Origin: Ashinkailepas kermadecensis
Taxonomy: Eukaryota > Arthropoda > Thecostraca > Neolepadidae
Assembly: GCA_034440615.1 (NCBI GenBank)
Contig: JAOTOM010003137.1
Coordinates: 1 to 64,000, forward strand
Length of the DNA: 64,000 nucleotides
Direction: 5' to 3'
A program made the translations under genes and the position numbers. The notes under the pieces are model-generated. The model did no database searches. It saw nothing but the letters and a program-made list of their open reading frames with translations, and had not been told where the DNA came from. Position 1 is the first letter of the stretch. Each line of letters starts with the position of its first letter. This document shows positions 1 to 11,067 of the stretch, piece after piece.

Positions 1-77
1 CCTTGTCAAAGGCCTTACTAAAGTCAAGATATGCTACATCAACCCGATTTCCCTGATCAAATTGTTCTGTAGCAAAA

Positions 78-748
78 TTAGAAAAAGTCCAAGAGATTTG
101 TGAGACACGATCGCCCTTTTCTAAACCCATGTTGAGTATCTTGAATAAATCTGTTTCCTTCCAGAAAACTAACTATTCTATCCTTGATAATTGATTCGAG
201 TACCTTGCAGACTAGGGATGTGAGGCTTACTGGCCTATAATTTTCAACTTTCCCTGTTTCTCCTTTCTTGAAAATAGGAACTACATTTGCCATTTTCCAA
301 TCTGTTGGAATTTCATTTTGTGAAACTGATCTACAAAATATTATACTAAGTGGAGTTGCCAGTTCCTTTTCAGCTTCCCGCAATACCTAGCATAAATTAC
401 ATCAGGTCCTGCTGCCTTGTTTGGCTTTATTTCTCTGATATAATTGAAAACAACATCACTATCAATGAAATCAACATCGTGTATCTGATCACCTCTCACT
501 GAACTGCGGTTCACGGTTGGCAGATTTGTCACATCCTCCACTGTAAACACTGATTTAAACTGCTTGCTCAGCTCCTCAACCATCTCACCATCCTCACTCA
601 ATATAGTCCCGTTTACTTCCAGTGGACCAATTGTGCTTGAAACTTTACTTAGCTTGTAGAAACTAAAGAACTTTTTACTGTCCCCATTACAGTTCCTAGC
701 CAAATCCAATTCTTTTGCTCGCCTTGCTGCTCTGGTTTTCTGCTTCAC
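78..748 (-). pseudogene. Reverse transcriptase N-terminal region (ORF2), frameshifted
   Basis: Two overlapping frames together give a continuous reverse transcriptase start. The upstream frame (748 to about 385) ends near KPNKAAGPDVI, the typical entry to the RT domain. The downstream frame (about 383 to 78) carries VVPIFKKGE, NYRPVSLTS and QHGFRKGRSC, which are the conserved RT blocks 1-2a of CR1/Jockey-type elements. The switch of frame near 375-385 is a frameshift. The YxDD catalytic block is not in the window. The protein would copy element RNA at nicked chromosomal DNA; this copy cannot. Confidence 0.85.
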
Positions 749-790
749 AGCATCTCTAGCTTTTTGACATGACCTTAGATTTACGATATT

Positions 791-976
791 TCAAGCTTCC
801 TTAAATACTCTAAATGCATCTTTCTTAGCCTTAATTGATTTCATCAGATCTGGTGTAAGCCATGCTGGCTTTCCTACCCTTCTTTTGCGCCTTTGCTTTT
901 GGGGGACATGTCTAATCTGAATGTCCCTCAAGTAAGATTTGAATTTTTCCCACATTTCACAGGCATTTAAATACAA
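791..976 (-). pseudogene. ORF2 linker between endonuclease and reverse transcriptase
   Basis: A short basic frame with KSYLRDIQIRHVP, RRVGKPAWLTPDL and KAKKDAFRVFKE. The W(M/L)T..L...I..K..A pattern is the usual linker in CR1-like ORF2 proteins between endonuclease and RT. It is offset in frame from both neighbours, so at least two frameshifts bracket it (near 750-790 and 970-1030). No independent function is implied. Confidence 0.65.
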
Positions 977-1937
977 AAATTATTCTTCCCATTTTATGGC
1001 ATTTAAAGCCTCTCCATGCAGTCAAAGTCAGCCCTGTTAAAATTTGGAATCTTTGCAAATTATCCCTGATTGTCCCTGCTATTTGTACCTTAAATCGCAC
1101 TATGTTATGGTCACTTCTTCCCACAGTTTCTCCTACAGTCAAGTCTTGAACTAAATCACTTAAATCTGAGAAGACAAGGTCCAAGAATGAGCCCTGCCTG
1201 GTTGGTTCCGTTACAAACTGGTGTAAGAACAAGTCCTCTTCAAGGCATTTCCTAAACAGTTTACATGATGGGGAGCCAACACCAACATTTTCATATCCTT
1301 TTAGATTAAAGTCACCAAGAATAAGGCATTTCCTCTGAAAGTTTCTACTGATTTCCTCACAAATCACCTTATCGAGCTCCAGTTGCTGATAATGTGGCAA
1401 GGTTCCTGATCGATACAAAGCTCCAATCCTCAGTTTATTGCTGTTGCCTTTTCCCACAGCAACATCAAGCCAAATGGACTCCACAGACACATTTTTTACC
1501 CCATCTGCTACTTTTTAAGAACTGTATAAGCTATTCACATAGAGCATTACACCACCCCCTTTCACTGCTGGTCCCCTATTCTATGACAACATATTGTATC
1601 CCTGGATCTCATAGTCCTGCAAGTTATCCCCAAAATATCCCTCACTGACCCATGCCTCAGTAATGCAAACAAAATCTGGTTTCTCCTCAGCAACATAACA
1701 CTTGAACTCATCAAATTTGGATCGAATGCTCTGAGCATTAAGCATCATACACTTAACAAAAGTTCCACGACCCTCTTTGGCTTTTTCATGTTGAGTAGCT
1801 CTATCATCTCTGGATGAGCTACCACTCTGCCCCCTTGATCTACTGCTACCCCTATTTGCTGACTGTGAGGTTATATTGCCTATGCTGTCACTATTGGCAT
1901 ATCCCTGAGATAGCAATGCCAATTCTTCCCTCCCCAC
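957..1937 (-). pseudogene. Apurinic-like endonuclease domain of ORF2, with stops
   Basis: The frame from 1937 to 1581 has MLNAQSIRSK and FVCITEAWVSE, and the frame from 1490 to 957 has RIGALYRSG, LILGDFNLKG, FLDLVFSDL and GRSDHNIV. These are the EEP endonuclease motifs of non-LTR elements: first Asn, metal-binding Glu, GDFN and the catalytic SDH. The enzyme nicks target DNA to prime reverse transcription. The two parts are in one frame, interrupted by stop codons at 1581-1583 and 1515-1517. The ORF2 start is uncertain: no ATG in this frame lies just downstream of the ORF1 stop at 1946-1948. Confidence 0.85.
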
Positions 1938-1945
1938 CCCATTAT

Positions 1946-2050
1946 CTAGTTTCCCTGAAGGACATGTTCATATACTTTGCCTAACACTTGCACCCCCTTC
2001 TCGGAGAAGTGCAGGCCATCCCTTGCTTGTTGATTGGTTGATGATGATGG
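1946..2050 (-). pseudogene. C-terminal tail of ORF1 with SGNH/GDSL-esterase-like Asp-His motif
   Basis: An open stretch of 34 codons ends at a TAG (1946-1948) just upstream of the endonuclease frame. It contains RDGLHFSEKG followed by VQVLGKVYEHV. D-G-x-H-x(4)-G is the last block (catalytic Asp and His) of SGNH hydrolases, which form the end of ORF1 in many CR1 elements. A stop at 2051-2053 cuts it off from anything upstream. The earlier blocks with the catalytic serine are not seen, so this is only the end of the protein. Confidence 0.55.
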
Positions 2051-2889
2051 TTATGTTAGTAGTGTATCTGCTGTCTTCACCCAGTCAGCAGTGCCGCTGC
2101 CAGAAGCCATTCACGCTTTTAAGGACACACTCATAGTTTCAGCAAAAAAAGCAACAATGGCACTTAGTGATGTCAAAAATGATTGTCATTAACTGTGGAT
2201 CTACACTCAACTTTCAGAACTTCACAGCACCGAACTTCAAGAAATACAAACCCAATACCTTCTTTTTGGTACTATTTTGCTTGCCAACTCAAAAGGAAGC
2301 ATATGTAATGGAAATGCGTGGTCACTTCATATTATTCACATTGATAAACATGGTATTACAAAAAATATGGACAGCCAGTGAATGACCTAGAATTGCATGT
2401 TTATCCATACCTTTGGGCATAAATGCAGGAAAATTCCAAACGTGCTTTGTGATGCCAAACCAGGCTTTCAGTACATTATTTACATCCATCACCATAGGCC
2501 TCACATCGAAAAAGCCACGGTTGGAGATGGACATGGAGTTAGGCTAGGATTTGTTTATTTCAATTTCAAAATCTGAGCGTGTAAGCAGGTTTACATTTTT
2601 TTTTTACTTTTCGAAAACGTACAAACCGGGCGACGGCGTCGGACAGCGTTCTGCGCTTCCCACGACTACTCACCGAAGACAAAGAAACCTGTTCTCAAGC
2701 GCAGACGAACTCCAGCGGCACGGACGTCACAACTTCAAAGGCGGCATCGGGGAACAACAACTAACGGCGAACCAGGCTAATCGCCTGGCACCCTCCTTCC
2801 TCCTCGTACAGCTGGCCACCAGAGGTGCGAAAACAAGCAGATCCAGACCAACAGACGGGTCGGTGACCCAGATCTGGAACACCGCCAGC

Positions 2890-3320
2890 TGAGAGGAAAA
2901 TTTACAAGTCCCGGCAGACCATCCTGGCGGCCCCAGACGACTTTACAACATGCCCAGCCTAAGAAAAGAAAACTGCACTTCCACCAATCCAAAACAAGCG
3001 CACAATCCGAAGCCCTGGGAGTGGCCAGTGGATAGAAGAGGCGGGGCTTCTGAAACTGGAACAAAACTGGAAGACCGGCAGAAAACGGGGGCACATCCTC
3101 TGACATCCTCAGACGGGACGGGAGTCTCCGAAGCAGCCGAGAAGAGAGAAACCGCGCACCAAATCACCGGCGAAAATCGCAAAGCGGCAGGATGGCAAGG
3201 CGACAGCCAGGTTAGGGGCACATCCTCTGACATCCTCAGACGGGACGAGATTCTCCGAAGCAGCCGAGAAGAGAGAAACCGCGCACCAAATCACCGGCGA
3301 AAATGTGAGTGTCCTAGACC
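2890..3320 (+). promoter_or_regulatory. Possible CCAAT/GC-box promoter and untranslated first exon, copy 1
   Basis: A CCAAT word within CACCAATC (about 2975), a GGCGGGGC-type GC box (about 3040) and a downstream ATGTGAGTG donor-like site (about 3303) occur in this order. The same order recurs in the second repeat copy at about 6298, 6356 and 6577, although the sequence between has diverged. Conservation of these words between diverged copies hints at a promoter with a spliced leader. No coding sequence follows that can be recognised, so the assignment is weak. Confidence 0.25.
3091..3303. repeat. Tandem duplication, period 127 bp
   Basis: The word GCACATCCTCTGACATCCTC begins at 3091 and again at 3218. 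The segments that follow match almost base for base through the CACCAAATCACCGGCGAAAAT word. The second copy ends at the donor-like ATGTGAGTG. Confidence 0.85.
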
Positions 3321-5734
3321 GACGCCTTCCCTCCATCTTCGGGCTACCCAATGGCCGCCACTAAGCGAAACCGTGCAGTTCCAGACCGCCCGGCGCCGTC
3401 GCCCCAACCAACGAGGGTACCGCCCGGTCGTTCTTGGGGTGATTAGCCGGGGAGGGACGTGCAAAACGGACGGCGGCGTTAGCTTCGCACGCTTAGCATA
3501 GAATGACAGGGTAGGTAGGCAGGTATGGGGGAGGGGGTTGGATGGCGAAGACGTGTGCTAGGAACCGGTCCCGGTCCTGTTGGCGTGCAATGTAAATACA
3601 TGTAAATATATTACCCTTAAGGATTGAAATGTTTGAGGGTACCAGCAGAGACACGAAGCAGTTGCCCAGCCATTGCCGGGCGGGATTAGCAGTGACAGGA
3701 ATACTCGGGATAAATCAGATGGCATTGGGGTTAGAAGCCGATGGCCGAGTCCACGACCCTCCTGTGGGGGGGGGGGGGACTACCGTCAATGGATGACGTA
3801 AGGAATACGACCCTCCCCGAACGGCAGCATAGTAAATACCTCGGCGATCAGGTGGACGGAGAGGAGGGTATTTACATTCAGAACAGAAATGGCGACCGTG
3901 CCTCGGGCGCTGAGGGGTGCGCGTCGCGCTTTCGCTTTGACCGGGTGACCAACAGCCGACAAGTAGACAGTACCGTTTGTACTTTCCAACACAAGGCATG
4001 ATGTTCACATGATGTTTGATGTTTGCCTGAGATTAATTTGCCATATAAAGTAAATCCACATATAAGCGAGGCAGTCGACCTGCGAGCCGTCCTCTTATGG
4101 ACTGAACGTTCCCGGGTAAGGGTAATGAGTGTCAAAGCCAGTTTTTAACTTGACTAGAATATTAATGTTGCTTATATTTACCTATATGATCTGCGTCTGG
4201 ATGAGGTCAAATTGCGAGAAGGGGTGCGATGACTGTATACTTTGGGGGCATTAAGCATATGCTCTGGTTCTTTGACTGCGAAATCCCGCTGGCCTCTGTG
4301 ACCCAGTGGTGCAGCTGGGGGCGGGCACCGTATGCAGGTCGGATGAGCTGTCGAGCCCCACCTTGCGTCCGTCGAGTTTGGCGCCGAACAATAGGTTAAG
4401 GCAAAACACTGCACGGTCGTGAGTCCGCCCTCCCCCCCTCCCCCCCGTTCGCTATACGTTTGGACACGGAGCCGTGTAGACTTTCGGGGAGGGGGAACGT
4501 TCGGACAGGTTTGGCGTGCCATAAGCCCCGAGGCTGAAAGGGTAGGGCAGGCTAGGTTATAAAGACGGCCAGGGGACGTGCCCAACGTGGTAGGGCCCGC
4601 TCGTGAGCACGTTCACCTGGTCGCACAGTATCAGTATACGGCGGGTAAGGCCCGGTGCGGCACCGACCTTTCTTTAAGGCTAGGGCATGTCAGTCAAAGA
4701 TATCAGAGCACTTGCATAAGCCCTCGGAGCCAGTACGATGAGCCCCATCGTAGCATTAAGCCTTTATCCAGACGAGGAACGCTGCCAATAATGGCATGGC
4801 CAGCTATGATGTCAGTGGAATATTTACATATTCGGCCAATCTATCACAAAAAGAGCAATGGTCTGTCGATATGTGTTTGTGTACCGCTGAGGGGGGGAAG
4901 GGAGCCAAATTTGGGGACCAAACATTTCATTAATTAATAAGGAGAGAATGAATGGGACGAGCGAATGTGAAGTGAATGAGGAGAATGAATGTGTGTTAGG
5001 TAGCTTTAAGGACCAGCGGAAGCCGTTTGGGGCTCAATCACAGGCACCTATTTCGTGCGGTACATTGTACAAAATTATATTGCTATCAGCATCCAAAAGT
5101 CGCATCTCGGGACAAGTCATTGAAACTAAAAGCAAATTGCATTTTTCATTAATTATCTAAATACAACGCATTATTTCTAATTTGGCTAGACACTCAATTA
5201 CCTATATGGTGTTCCCAAAACTTTGACCTCGCACACATAAATTCGTGTTAGGAAAGGTAGCTCAAACAACATCAAGCCGGCTGGGATTTGGGGAATGTGT
5301 GGTGGAGTTGGCGGGGAAACACAGCACAACACACCCCCGACAGAGGCACAATCAGCAAAGGAGATAATTAACCCAGTCAAAATCTAGAGTCAGCCCATGT
5401 TCAGCCTTGTTAAAGTGTTCTCCGTTAAAATATAGCCCCATAGTTCAATCAGAACAGTTTCAGTAGGCTCGGTTGGCATTTCTTTCACACACTTATTACT
5501 TTTCGCACACCCATTATAGTATCACACACGCAAGAGCTGACTTCCCACACATCCTAGCACAGCTACACCCCAAACACCCCACACGCCCCCTCACCCGCCA
5601 AGCCCGCCAAACCACCGAAACCACCACCCCGATACCCCACCGACGGCAGAGCCGCCACCCCTACAAATGTTTTCAAGATAAATTTTGTAGGGTGAAAATC
5701 TGCAAAGAGGATAGCCTACGTTTAGCTAGGCTGG

Positions 5735-5812
5735 GTTATGTTAGGTTACATCATGCTAGGTAAAGTTAGGTTAAGTTAGGTAAGTTAGGTTATCTTAGTT
5801 TGATTTCGGCTG
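5735..5812. repeat. GTTAGG-rich degenerate simple repeat
   Basis: Repeated GTTAGGTT, GCTAGG and GTTAAG words sit in the gap between the two composite repeat copies. The motif resembles the arthropod telomere unit TTAGG but is degenerate and scattered, and similar CCTAAC words recur at 11570-11815. It is most likely simple-sequence drift or a tail of the composite repeat. Confidence 0.6.
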
Positions 5813-6741
5813 GTTGAAAAACATCATTCTTCACAGCATATTATTCCACTCAAAGCTCCACTTTTGACACTTTTCCTTCTCAACTCAAAAGTAAACATTT
5901 GCAATGGCAATCCGTGGTCACATTTGTTTTATTTAAACAAAGTTAATCCGAGTTCTTGCTGGGGTGGCCTTATGAACCAGGGTACTGTAAGCAGGCTTAC
6001 ATTTTTTGTGCATACAATTTTCCACATTTTCCCATCCGACCAGGCCACAAGACGCCCGGTCAGATCTCGGCCACCTTTTCCCTCCCCTCCGAAACACCGC
6101 CGAAGCGACCCTCGGTACGTGTCGTCTTCAAAGGCGGCATGAAATAAACAACGGCATCAGCCTCCCGTCTGGACCAAAACAACCGAAGAGTGCAAGGCCA
6201 GCTGTGAGCGAGTCCCGGTGAAACCTTACAGACCGTCCTGACAGCCCCAGGCGGCTTCGCCACACACACGGCCTGAGGGAAAGAAAAAAAGCACTCCCAC
6301 CAATCAAAAGACAGAACCCAATCCGGAGTCCTGGGAGTGGCTGGAAATTAGAAAAGGCGGAGCTAAGGAATTGAAGAAAATTTGTCAGCCTGGCAGAAGG
6401 GCTCGGGAAAAAGGAGATGACAATCTCTCTCGGCCTCTCGCTCTCGGACGGTCTCTCCCGCTCAAGATCTCTCTCACTCTCTCTCTCACGGACTCTCACA
6501 CTCATGGAGGCAGACGTGACATCAAGTGCCGGGCGGCGGAGAGTGACGACGGCTGGAGGGCGACGACCATCGGGCATGTGAGTGTCATACGTCTGACATG
6601 TCTTCCTCTTTTCCAAACCTTTCCGAACCAACCTAAGTTCTATAACCCAGCTTCTGTCTCCTCCACGTCATTCACTTACTGAAAGGGGCGACCTGTTTTA
6701 TGGGAGGGACCAAATATGGTAAATTCAGGGTGGGGAGAGAA

Positions 6742-6830
6742 TGTGTCGCGGAGGGAGTGTGTCGCGGAGGGAGTGTGTCGCGGAGGAAGTGTGTCGCGGA
6801 GGAAGTGTCTCGCGGAGGGAGTGTGTCGCG
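6742..6830. repeat. 16-bp minisatellite
   Basis: About five and a half units of GTGTGTCGCGGAGGGA, with GGGA/GGAA alternation and one GTGTCTCG variant. It lies only in repeat copy 2, so it arose after the copies separated. Confidence 0.9.
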
Positions 6831-8864
6831 CGCAAGGATTGAGATGGCGAGTAGTGTGTGTGTGTGTAAGAAGCGCGTGAGTGTAATGAGATGCGGCGTA
6901 TGGAAATTTAAATATACTAGATTAATTATATGAATTATATGGCAGCAGTCGGCAGTGATGGACGGGAACAGCGGCGGAGCAGGATCGGATCAAGTAAAAC
7001 ATGTAGTACAGCACAATTATGTTTGCAACAATTCCTGTCTTCCTCTCTCCGTCTAAATAAACTCGGCTTTTAGACTAACAGGAGTTCAAACAATAATGCT
7101 ATAACTACCCACCGGCTGTGGTGCAACCCTTTTCGTTGCAATCCAAACTTTACGTGAACACAAGGGATGATGTTCACATGATGTTTGATGTTTGCCTGAG
7201 ATTAATTTGCCATATAAAGTAAATCCACATATAAGCGAGGCAGTCGATTTGCGAGCCGTCCTCTTATGGACTGAACGCTCTCGGGTAACGGTAATGAGTG
7301 TCAAAGCCAGTTTTTAACTTGTCTAGAATATTAATGTTGTTTATATATACATATATGATCTGCGTTTTGATGATGTCGAATTGCGAGAGGGTGCGATGAA
7401 CGGACACTTCGGGGGCATTAGCACATGCTCTGGTTCTTTGACTGCGAAATCCCGCTGGCCTCTGTGATCCAGGGGCGCAGATGGTGGGCGGGCACAGTAT
7501 ACAGGTCGGATGGGCTGTCGAGCCCCACCTTGCGTCCGTCGAGTTTGGCGCCGAACAATAGGGTAATGCAAAACACTGCACGGTCGTGAGTCCGCCCCCC
7601 CCCGTTCGCTATACGTTTGGACACGGAGCCGTGTAGCGTTCGGGGGGGGGGACGTTCGGACAGGTTTTGCGTGCCATAAGCCCCGAGGCTGAAAGGGTAG
7701 GGCAGGCTAGGTTATACAGACGACCAGGGGACGTGCCCAACGTGGTAGGGATCCGTGCCCGCCCGTGAGGACGTTCACCTGGTCGCACAGTATCAGTATA
7801 CGGCGAATAAGGCCCGGTGCGGCATCGACTGATTTTTGAAGGTTAAGGTATGCCAGTCAAAGACACCAGAGCACTTGTATAAGCCCTCGGAGCCAGTACG
7901 ATGAGCCCCTCGTAGCATTAAGACTACATCCAGGCGAGGAACACTGTCAATAATGGCTAGGCCAGCTATGATGGCAGTGGAAGGTTTACATATTCGGCCA
8001 ACCTACCATCACAAATAGAGCAATGGTCTGTCGATATGTGTGTTTGTGTACCGCTGAGGGAGGGGGGGAGGGAGCCAAATTTGGAGACCAAGCATTTCAT
8101 TAATTAATAAGGAGAGAATGAATGGGACGAGCGAATGTGAAGTGAATGAGGAGAATTAATGTGTGTTAGGTAGCTTTAAGGACCAGCGGAAGCCGCTTGG
8201 GGCTCAATCACAGGCACCTATTTCGAGCGGAACATTACACAAAATTATACTACTATTAGCATCCAAAAGTCCCATCTCGGGACAAGTCATTGAAACCAAG
8301 GGCAAATTGCATTCTCATTAATCCTCTAAATACAACGTAATCTTTCTAATTTGGCTAGACGCACTCATTTACCTACACTGAAAAAACAGTTTGAGAATAT
8401 ATGCGAAAAGTCCTCGCAAGAAACCAGAGTTTATGATCAATGGAGAAGGAACGCTAGTTTGAGACTCAAATGCAGTTTCATGATAGAGCACTTCATCGTC
8501 ATACTCTCTTGAGTCATGTAGAAAGTCTCAGTTTTCAAAGGATATTTCGAGAATCTTTGTTGGTGTCAGATGATTCTTCTGACTGGTTTCAGCGGAAGGT
8601 CGTTGATCCCGATCGCGGCGAAACGAGTCTGCGCATGCGCGCCACCGATCATTTTCAGGCTGCGTGCACGGTAACTAGAGAGAGACTGCGTGCTGGCGGC
8701 CATTGCGTTTTTGTCCGCCGCTTGCTTTGCGACTGTTGGGCACTGCAGTGTATGGAATGGAGCGACCTCTGAATGGTAAGCCATCGCATTGTATTGGATA
8801 TGTATATTGGAAGTGCCTATAGCCAGGTCAAGTATCTCCCTGGGTATATCTATACCCTGGCCGT

Positions 8865-9270
8865 CAGTGGCGCAACCAGGATTTCAGTTCGGGGGGGCCA
8901 GGGTTGGAGAGCTGGCCCCCTCGCAAGCGGGCCCCCCTCATGTTTTAAAAAAGTCTGCGGAAAACATGCACTTACTTTTGAGCGGGCCCCTATGTTTGTA
9001 AAACTTCGCAGAAATAAAAGCACTTTTCCTTTATCAGGGGCCCCGGTTCGAGGCGGGCCCTGGTTAAAACGGGCCCCCAGATTTTCAGTTGGTTCAAAGG
9101 GCCCCTGATTCGAGCCACAGATCCGCTTCGCGGGCCCCTAGCCAGGGCTCTGAGTAGGGTGGCCCACTCCGAGCCAGGGGCCCGCTTCGCGGGCCCCTGG
9201 CTCGGAGCGGGCCCCAACAAAATTTCGGGGGGGGCCATGGCCCCTTGGCCCCCCCCTGGTTGCGCTACTG
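8865..9270. mobile_element. GC-rich 406-bp TIR element with 28-bp flanking direct repeat
   Basis: The ends are CAGTGGCGCAACCAGG and CCTGGTTGCGCTACTG, a 16-bp inverted repeat with one mismatch. Immediately outside, 8837-8864 and 9271-9298 are identical over 28 bp. The interior is GC-rich with runs of GGGGCCC and a perfect 19-bp hairpin (9167-9185 with 9189-9207, loop TTC). The CAGTGGCG end type is common in small hAT-like elements of invertebrates, but those normally leave 8-bp duplications. No coding capacity is seen. Confidence 0.75.
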
Positions 9271-9399
9271 TCCCTGGGTATATCTATACCCTGGCCGTGA
9301 TAGTTTGTTTTGCAATACTAGAAAGCTGATTGGTACAAAAACATACAATTTAACCTAACCGAGGTTATTCGACCCTGGCAAATTCGTGGTACCTACATA

Positions 9400-9615
9400 A
9401 CCTAACATAATTAGTGTATTATTTTACTTTCTTATTTCATTCACCTAATCCTTAGATTTAGCCCAGGGATCAATAAATATGGTGGCCCAGGGATCAATAA
9501 AATGGCAGCCTTTGGCCACCATATTTATTGATCCGTGGACTAAATTTAAGGTTTGAGTGAATGGAATAAGATAATAAACAATATTATAATTATGATAGGT
9601 TGGGTTTCCAACCAT
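9400..9615. mobile_element. Fold-back (inverted-repeat) element
   Basis: The arm 9400-9488 (from TAACCTAACATAATTA to AATAAATATGGTGG) pairs with 9515-9610 (from CCACCATATTTATT to ATAGGTTGGGTT) with scattered mismatches. The innermost 18 bp match perfectly. The short spacer itself repeats the word CAGGGATCAATAAA. This is the structure of a fold-back MITE nested in the TA-flanked insertion. No target duplication was resolved. Confidence 0.6.
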
Positions 9616-11067
9616 TTTATGCCTTCAAACACTTTGGTTATGTCTCAAGTTATGTTTTTGTAATGCGTGCTGTAACTTTCTAATATTGGAAACAAATTAT
9701 TGCGGTCTCATGTTGCGGTCATGACGTAGGCGCAAGGGTTACGTGTTGTGGTAGATGCAGTTGTGGTGCATGCGGTGTGCCAAGAATCACTCGTTTGTGC
9801 TTGTGCCCATCTCTCAGTCGACGGCGTTCTTGTCTTTGTTTGTTGACAATCCTGTTGAACGTCAGCCGTGGCAGTTGCGCTGTTGGATGTGGCTGGACTG
9901 GAAGTCTGTTCTGAATAAAAGTGTTTTTCCCCCGAGCAGTTTTCTGTTTGGAGGGTTAATTATTGGAAGCAGAGGCGATGACTGATGAAATTCGCGTCGG
10001 ATTTAAAGAGCTGGCGTGAATTTTTTTGGAATGGATTTTGTGAGAAGAAAGGTCGTTCTCAGAAAAGCCGTTTCGATACAAATTGAGACTTTATTTCATT
10101 CTCAGCTGAGAAGGGAGGTTGCGATCCGAGACCATAACCCATTCTCGCAAGAGTACATTTTAAATATACGTGCTCTATTTTTAGGGTTCAAATCGGCATC
10201 GTGCGATCTCGATTTTTAGTTTCAAGTGAGAAGGTTTATCGCTCTCAATGTTAGCCTAAAAAGGGTTCTCACATGAGAACGTTTTTCGGTGTGAGAACGG
10301 GTGTTCTCTGATTCACCCGAACAGAGTTCTCATTTTGAGTGGTCTGATTTGAATAGGGAAAATGAGAACGATAGATGTTCTCTGAGAACGAATAAGGTTC
10401 TCACCTTTTTCTCAGTGTATATGGTGTTCCCAAAACTTTGACCTCGCACACATATAAATTCGTGTTAGGGACGGTAGCTCAAACAACATCCAGACGGCTG
10501 GGGTTTGGGAAATGTGTGGTGGAGGTGGCAGGGATACACAGCACAACACACCCCTGACAGAGGTACAATCAGCAAAGGAGATAATTAGCCCAGTCTAAAT
10601 CTAGAATCAGCTCATGTTCAGCCGTGTTAAAGTGCAGTCTCAGTTAAAATAAAGCCCCATAGTTCAATCGGAACAGTTTCAATCAGGCTTGGTTGGCATT
10701 ACTTTTCACACACCCATTATAGTCCTCACACACGCAGCTTCCCCAGTCACACACCCCTTATCCGCCACACCCGCCAAACCACCGAAACCACCACCCCCAC
10801 ACCCCACCGACGGCAGAGCCGCCACCCCTACAGTACTATTGCTAAGCAGAGCTTGTTGCCTGAACCCTGGTACCACCACCCGATCCATGAATTCTAGTTC
10901 AACGGCAGAATTTTTACCGAAAGTTGAACGTGCCGTCAATGCACCGACACGGCCGCCCGGTAGCTCGTCCCCGGCATTATCGGTCCAGCTGCCAACTGAC
11001 CCTCCCACTCTCCTAAATGCGAGAGCGCGAAGCGACACGAAGCCTGTTTTGCCAGGACGAGGGAGAC

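Larger units (their letters stand above)
1..2050 (-). mobile_element. Decayed CR1-like non-LTR retrotransposon, 5' part (3' part lies beyond the window)
   Basis: Reading on the minus strand from 2050 down to 1, the order is the ORF1 tail with an SGNH-like motif, the endonuclease, a linker, then the N-terminal part of reverse transcriptase. This is the ORF1/ORF2 order of CR1-group elements, whose ORF1 often ends in an esterase domain. In-frame stops and several frameshifts show the copy is dead. The element runs off the start of the window, so the catalytic core and 3' tail of the reverse transcriptase are not visible. Family assignment within the CR1/L2/Jockey group is an inference from the motifs. 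Confidence 0.85.
2160..5664. repeat. Composite dispersed/tandem repeat, copy 1
   Basis: This stretch has two blocks that reappear in the same order and orientation at 5840-10835. Block 1 (about 2270-3320) matches about 5865-6600: shared words include GTGGTCAC, AAGCAGG followed by TTACATTTTTT, CTTCAAAGGCGGCAT, CACCAATC and CTGGGAGTGGC. Block 2 (3988-5664) matches 7158-8375 plus 10418-10830 much more closely. Between them (about 3520-3987) little similarity is visible. The open frames inside are GC-rich shadows with no recognisable protein. It may be a duplicated host segment or a non-autonomous element; neither is proven. Confidence 0.7.
8376..10417. mobile_element. TA-flanked insertion with CACTGA terminal inverted repeats (Tc1/mariner-like, non-autonomous)
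   Basis: The left end reads CACTGAAAAAACAGTTTGAG and the reverse complement of the right end reads CACTGAGAAAAAGGTGAGAA. TA dinucleotides flank it (8374-8375 and 10418-10419). The homologous site in repeat copy 1 (5201-5208, CCTATATG) is intact and has one TA, so insertion with TA duplication is seen directly. The right 150 bp is dense in GAGAAC/GTTCTC words, a subterminal pattern common in transposons. No transposase is present, and several younger elements are nested inside. Confidence 0.8.
5840..10835. repeat. Composite repeat, copy 2, interrupted by a 2042-bp insertion
   Basis: Second copy of the unit at 2160-5664. Its diverged block 1 runs about 5865-6600 and its well conserved block 2 runs 7158-8375, resuming at 10418-10830. 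Shared landmarks in block 2 include GATGTTCACATGATGTTTG at its start (3999 and 7167), AACATTCG-type GC-rich sequence and GGTGTTCCCAAAAC after the insertion (5207 and 10422). Without the insertion the copy is about 2.95 kb. Long minus-strand frames around 7264-7624 mirror those at 4178-4585 but have no recognisable domain. Confidence 0.7.

Noticed and set aside
4178..4585. 135-codon minus-strand frame repeated in part at 7264-7624
   Set aside because: The second copy is frameshifted and split, and the translation has no recognisable motifs; treated as a shadow of the repeat.
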